A stretch of 8,575 bases of DNA, taken from assembly GCA_947306845.1 (NCBI GenBank), contig CAMZHP010000125.1:1-8575 (forward strand), in the 5' to 3' direction. A program made the translations under genes and the position numbers. The notes under the pieces are model-generated. The model did not search any database, was not told the origin of the DNA, and saw only the letters and a program-made list of their open reading frames with translations. The DNA comes from an uncultured Prevotellaceae bacterium (GTDB taxonomy: Bacteria; Bacteroidota; Bacteroidia; Bacteroidales; Bacteroidaceae). This document shows, in pieces, positions 5,085-8,575 of this stretch (its first letter is position 1; each line of letters opens with the position of its first letter).

Positions 5085-6296
5085 TTATTGCTTACTTGTG
5101 GCTGCATGTTTCTTCATTAACCGGAACTGATAACGATAGATGACGCAGGCGAGGCCGAGGTAGGCGGCAGCCTGTATCCAGAGAATACGGATTTCGGGGA
5201 GGACCTGGTCGATGGTGGCCCCCATGGAGTTGACACGGATAAAGGCGCGCACGCCGAAAGTGCTGGGGAAGAGCCACGACACGCCCTGCCAGGCACTGGG
5301 AATGTTAGACTGCGGCCACGACACACCGGTCAGGAAGAGCAGGGGGATGGAGACGAAGACCACCAGCAGCATCACGTTCTCGCGATAGCGCACGAGGCAG
5401 GAGACAGTCATGCCGAAGAAGATGCAGGCGATGACATAGGGTATCATCATGAGCAACAGGTCCCAATGGTTGGCGAGATGCGGGAAGGAGAACATCCGTG
5501 GGATGGCCAAGGCCAGGTAGGCACTGGTAATGGCGGCAATCATGACGTAGCACAGGGCCTTGCCGCTGACGATGCGGTAGGCACCGTTGTAATGCGGGTC
5601 GTCATCAGGGATGAGATGGCCGTTGCGGTTGCGCTCCCGCGCGGTACCGGCCGACATGCCGATGCCGAGAGCAAGTGTCTGCTGCAGGATGAGCATCAGC
5701 ACGGCAGGCAGGACACAGGAACCATAGCCTCCGGAAGGGTTGAACATCGTCACTTCATCTACCGCCAGGGGCTGTGCCGTGATGGCATCCTCATGCTTGG
5801 TGTGCTTCCCCGCCTTTTTGATGTTCAGACCCGCGCCGATGCGCCCAGCCTCCACCATGGCGGTCTGATAGACACTCTTGTAGGCGAGCATGAGCGACAT
5901 GTCGCAATAGACACTCACGGTGCCTTGCTCGCCCCGGTAGATACGCTTGGAGAAATCGGAAGGGATGAAATAGATGCCTTTCACGAGTTGTCGGCTGATG
6001 AGCGACTTCGCCTCGTCAAGATCCTCGGCATGGAAAAGCACACGGACATCAGGCGAGGCATCGCAGTCGCGGATGAACTGTCGCGAGAGTTTCGAGTGCG
6101 ATTGGTCGACCACGACCACCGGCACCTCCCGCAATGACTCGTTATTGTAAATCCACGAATAGAGCAGCGGGTAGCCCAGCGGCACAATGACGAGGAATAT
6201 CAGCACACCCTCATCGCGGAAGACCAACCGCATCTCCTCCCGCCAGATGTAGAGCACGTCTATCAGTCGTTCTTTAATATTACGGAATATAGACAT
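5085..6296 (-). CDS. ABC-2 type permease, second subunit
   Basis: This encodes 403 residues. The start MSIFRNIKERLIDVLYIWRE at 6296 is chosen over an in-frame ATG at 6383, because the extra 29 residues are shadow sequence of permease 1 and lack family character. The topology is that of ABC-2 exporters of the YhhJ/YbhS-YbhR type: one helix at about 30-50, a large periplasmic domain (55-190, opening PVVVVDQSHSKLSRQFI), then about five helices at 193-215, 247-265, 279-300, 306-325 and 370-388, judged by eye. SWLFPSTFGVRAFIRVN (340-356) is the conserved stretch before the last helix. Its start lies inside permease 1 (17-base overlap), implying translational coupling and a heterodimeric pore. Its C-terminal end is duplicated in the remnant at 3264-3366. 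Substrate unknown; drugs, lipids or envelope components are possible for this class. Confidence 0.92.
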   Translation of the reverse strand: MSIFRNIKERLIDVLYIWREEMRLVFRDEGVLIFLVIVPLGYPLLYSWIYNNESLREVPVVVVDQSHSKLSRQFIRDCDASPDVRVLFHAEDLDEAKSLISRQLVKGIYFIPSDFSKRIYRGEQGTVSVYCDMSLMLAYKSVYQTAMVEAGRIGAGLNIKKAGKHTKHEDAITAQPLAVDEVTMFNPSGGYGSCVLPAVLMLILQQTLALGIGMSAGTARERNRNGHLIPDDDPHYNGAYRIVSGKALCYVMIAAITSAYLALAIPRMFSFPHLANHWDLLLMMIPYVIACIFFGMTVSCLVRYRENVMLLVVFVSIPLLFLTGVSWPQSNIPSAWQGVSWLFPSTFGVRAFIRVNSMGATIDQVLPEIRILWIQAAAYLGLACVIYRYQFRLMKKHAATSKQ

Positions 6297-7449
6297 AGTT
6301 GAGCATTGCATTTTTGACTTTGTGGAGAACGAACCAGGGCAGCAAGGTGAAACCGACCAGTGCCACGAGGTGGAACCATGCATCGATGAGGGGGAAGCCG
6401 TTGAACACCGTTACCTGGTAGAGCATGAAATAATGGCGTAGCGGAAAAAGCCATGAGAGTGCCTGCAACGGCGCATCCATGCCCATGACGGGGAAGGCCG
6501 AGCCACACATCGAGATGCTGAGGACCGACCAAAGCGAACTGATACTCATCGACATTCGCATGGAGGGCATCAGTCCGAAGGAAAAGATGCCGAATCCAAG
6601 TGACGCGGCGACCTCCAGGACGGTAAGCCGCACGATGCTCCTCACATTACCGAGACACGGGAAGTCGAGCACATTGAAGATATAATAATGGAAAATGAAT
6701 ATCACGAGCAGGAAAACGAGCGCATGCACGAGGAATTTGCCGATGATAGCCACGACGATGTTGCCGTCGGCTCGGGCAAGCCACTCCTTGCCGGTGTCAA
6801 ACTTCAGTTCCATACCGAGAGAGTAGGCTGAGAGCAATGCCATGAAAAGCATCAGAATGCCTGGTACAAAGACGGTGGTCAGACTGTAATTGTAGTTGCC
6901 CTCCGGGTTGGCTATCATGTGCGCGTCGATGGTCACGGGTTGCAGCGCAGCCTTGATCTGCCCGGGCGTGGCACCTTTGGCAGACAAGGTGGCCTGCCCC
7001 ACGGCTGCCGAACCCAGCGTGCTGATGGTCTTCAGGTCCTTCATGGCCATCGAACCAGCCGTCAGGCACGTCATCGTGTAGTAGTACGATATCTTCGGCT
7101 GGCGGCCCGCAAGGAGTTTTGACATCGTGCCCTTCGGGATGTAGAGGTAGGCGTAGATTTTGTTCTCCTGCATGGCGCTGCGGGCCTCTGTGACGGATGC
7201 GAAACGGTAAGCCACACGTGAATTCTGCATGGCATCCAGATTGCGCACGAGGCCGCGCGACATGGAACTGTCGTCTTGGTCCACCACTCCTATCGGCAGA
7301 TCTTTGGGCAGCCCCTCATCCAGCATCGTGGTGAAGAAGAACACCGTAGCCAACGGGAACACCACCATGCAGAAGGCATAGATGGGATTCCTCTTCAGGA
7401 TACGGAGTTCGCGCATCGAAATGTCGAGAATTTGAGAAATACACTTCAT
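6280..7449 (-). CDS. ABC-2 type permease, first subunit
   Basis: This encodes 389 residues. The N-terminal amphipathic segment MKCISQILDISMRELRILKR leads into a helix at about 24-43. A periplasmic domain opens with DLPIGVVDQDDSSMSRGLVR (50-69) and runs to about 190. Five more helices lie near 191-211, 234-259, 272-293, 303-325 and 356-375. SWLFPLRHYFMLYQVTVFNG (332-351) is the conserved motif before the last helix and matches the equivalent place in permease 2, so the two are distant paralogues. Start and stop are well defined: 35 bases after hlyD stops, and overlapping permease 2 by 17 bases. With HlyD and TolC it should form an exporter spanning both membranes. ABC-2 permeases need an ATPase subunit, and none is encoded here. 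Confidence 0.92.
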   Translation of the reverse strand: MKCISQILDISMRELRILKRNPIYAFCMVVFPLATVFFFTTMLDEGLPKDLPIGVVDQDDSSMSRGLVRNLDAMQNSRVAYRFASVTEARSAMQENKIYAYLYIPKGTMSKLLAGRQPKISYYYTMTCLTAGSMAMKDLKTISTLGSAAVGQATLSAKGATPGQIKAALQPVTIDAHMIANPEGNYNYSLTTVFVPGILMLFMALLSAYSLGMELKFDTGKEWLARADGNIVVAIIGKFLVHALVFLLVIFIFHYYIFNVLDFPCLGNVRSIVRLTVLEVAASLGFGIFSFGLMPSMRMSMSISSLWSVLSISMCGSAFPVMGMDAPLQALSWLFPLRHYFMLYQVTVFNGFPLIDAWFHLVALVGFTLLPWFVLHKVKNAMLNYVYIP

Positions 7450-7487
7450 TAACTTCTCAATTTTCAGATTTCAATTCTCAATTCTCA
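7450..7487 (-). repeat. Short tandem GAGAATT repeat between hlyD and permease 1
   Basis: The minus strand reads TGAGAATTGAGAATTGA, then a degenerate AATCTGAAAATTGAGAAG just before the permease 1 start. The heptamer GAGAATT occurs twice in tandem, with a related TTGAGAA further on. The first TGA is the hlyD stop codon. Copy-number change here would alter spacing between the two genes but not either reading frame. Confidence 0.55.
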
Positions 7488-8477
7488 TTTTTTCAGTATC
7501 ACGGACATGCCTGGGCGCACACCCTCGAGTTTCGCCAGGGGGCGGGCCTTCACCTCAAAGGTCTTCTGGTCGTACTGACCGCTGGCCTTGGTGGCTTTCC
7601 ACACAGCAAACGATCCCTTGTCCTTCATATAGAACACCTTCATCTTCAATTCCTTCTCCAGAGCCGGAACGAAAACCGTTATTTCCGAACCCACAGCCAG
7701 GCCTTTCAACTGGTCCTCGCGGATGTTGAACGTGGCCCATTGGTCGTCCATCATCGAAATGGTCATGATGGGTGTTCCGGTGCCGACAAGTTCACCCACT
7801 TTCGGGTACACCTCGCTCACCTCTCCGTCCATCTGCGCCACCTGAACGGTCTCGTTGAGATAACTGTTCACTTCCATGATGGCTCCGCTGGCTTGGCTCA
7901 CCTGTGCCGAGGAAGCCTTGCGCTCCTCTATGCGGGCTCCGTTTCGGGCCATGTCATACTGGCTCTGTGCGGCTTTCACCTGGGCGTTGGTGGCCTCCAC
8001 TGCTGCCTGGGCCTCATCGCGCCGCTGGGCCGTCACCACACCCTCATTGAAGAGGTTGTTGATGCGCTCGTAGGTCTTGCGGGCGATATCGTTGGCTGCT
8101 TTGGCCTGCTGAAGAAGTTCGAAGGCACCGCGGATGGTCTCTTCACGAGCCCCGTTGTCTGCCATCTCATGGAGGGCCGAGGCTGCATTGCGCGCACTCT
8201 CAGCCTGCACCTTCTTGGCTTTCACCTCGGGGGCATCGATGATGGCGAGTACATCGCCTTTGTGTATCACATCACCCTCCTTCGCACGGAGTTCGAGGAT
8301 ACGGCCAGGCACCTTGCTCGACACTCGGTACTCCTCCACTTCCATCTGACCCTGAATGATGTAAGGATCACGGTCCAGGGCGAGGAAACCGATGAGTGCC
8401 ACGATCATTACTACTGCTAAAAAACCTGCGATGGCTAGCAGGATGTTGTTGTGTTGTTTTTTTGCCTTGTCTGACAT
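7485..8477 (-). CDS. HlyD-family membrane fusion (periplasmic adaptor) protein
   Basis: This encodes 330 residues. A short cytoplasmic start (MSDKAKKQHN) and an uncleaved membrane anchor (about 12-33) hold it in the inner membrane. The lipoyl-like domain is split: first half 50-85 (VSSKVPGRILELRAKEGD, IHKGDVLAIIDAPE), second half 211-241 (VAQMDGEVSEVYPKVGELVG). Between them lies an Ala/Gln/Glu-rich coiled-coil hairpin (about 86-200) that would reach TolC. A beta-barrel and membrane-proximal region follow, with the family signature GVRPGMSVILKK at the end. It starts 9 bases after the tolC stop. This adaptor links the ABC-2 permeases to the outer-membrane channel, as YbhG or YhiI do for related systems. 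A decayed paralogue lies at 3366-3961. Family assignment is firm; the exported substrate is unknown. Confidence 0.95.
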   Translation of the reverse strand: MSDKAKKQHNNILLAIAGFLAVVMIVALIGFLALDRDPYIIQGQMEVEEYRVSSKVPGRILELRAKEGDVIHKGDVLAIIDAPEVKAKKVQAESARNAASALHEMADNGAREETIRGAFELLQQAKAANDIARKTYERINNLFNEGVVTAQRRDEAQAAVEATNAQVKAAQSQYDMARNGARIEERKASSAQVSQASGAIMEVNSYLNETVQVAQMDGEVSEVYPKVGELVGTGTPIMTISMMDDQWATFNIREDQLKGLAVGSEITVFVPALEKELKMKVFYMKDKGSFAVWKATKASGQYDQKTFEVKARPLAKLEGVRPGMSVILKK

Positions 8478-8486
8478 TTTGCTTGA

Positions 8487-8575
8487 TTATAATTGTCCCA
8501 AGGCTTTGCGCAAGCCTAAAAGGGAGAGTTGAACTTCTATTTCTGCATCGATTTTCTGAGTGTGGGCGGACTCCC
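8487..8575 (-). CDS. C-terminal end of a TolC-family outer-membrane efflux protein, partial
   Basis: Only the last 28 complete codons are present, reading ESAHTQKIDAEIEVQLSLLG and then LRKALGQL before TAA at 8487-8489. Short heptad-like helix ending in a LRKALG tail is typical of the TolC/OMF C-terminus, and position directly before a HlyD gene with a 9-base gap supports it. It would be the outer-membrane channel of the tripartite exporter. The fragment is too short for a finer family call. Confidence 0.7.
   Translation of the reverse strand, partial: ESAHTQKIDAEIEVQLSLLGLRKALGQL

Noticed and set aside
6297..6383. Upstream ATG of permease 2 at 6383
   Set aside because: The added 29 residues are the out-of-frame shadow of permease 1; the start at 6296 gives a normal ABC-2 N-terminus and a plausible 17-base overlap.
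7740..8420. 226-codon plus-strand frame opposite hlyD
   Set aside because: Antisense shadow of a clear HlyD coding sequence; His/Leu/Val-rich composition without family features.

Overview
The window looks like chromosomal DNA of a Bacteroidales bacterium, probably Prevotella/Segatella-like. The evidence is promoters of the Bacteroidetes type (TTTG or TTG, about 20 bases, then TAnnTTTG), start codons without a clear Shine-Dalgarno, a BNR_4-type exported protein, a DUF4421-type outer-membrane protein and a TolC-HlyD-permease-permease gene order. Genus-level assignment is inference. Every gene reads on the minus strand except one LysR regulator in the middle.

Left part (1-1717, minus). In transcription order: a flavin-reductase-like FMN-binding protein (1717-1193), a small exported protein combining a bacterial SH3 domain with a DnaJ-like Cys pair motif (1160-768), and the 5' part of an exported BNR_4 beta-propeller protein (754 to beyond the left edge). 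The gaps are 32 and 13 bases, so these may be one transcript.

Centre (1718-3229). This is a roughly 600-base regulatory stretch followed by lysR. It holds a 32-residue predicted membrane microprotein (2096-1998, minus) with a near-consensus promoter and a downstream terminator-like hairpin. A perfect 12-bp dyad (2219-2247) contains a T-N11-A LysR-type motif and lies between the divergent promoters. The lysR promoter ends only 8 bases before its ATG, so the lysR message may be leaderless.

Right part (3264-8575, minus). An envelope-spanning export operon is transcribed from the right edge leftwards: tolC end (8575-8487), hlyD (8477-7485), ABC-2 permease 1 (7449-6280), ABC-2 permease 2 (6296-5085, overlapping its predecessor by 17 bases) and a DUF4421-like outer-membrane protein (5044-4037). 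TolC, HlyD and two ABC-2 permeases would form a tripartite exporter, but no ATPase is encoded in the window.

Just downstream, in the same orientation, lies the wreck of a second copy of this operon (3961-3264). It has the first ~199 codons of a hlyD about 90% identical in protein to the intact one, with its start codon changed to AAG, joined out of frame to the last ~34 codons of a permease-2-type gene. A single internal deletion of roughly 2.7 kb in a duplicated operon explains this. It and the lysR-microprotein regulatory node are the two most interesting items here. I found no tRNA, rRNA, CRISPR array or insertion sequence.
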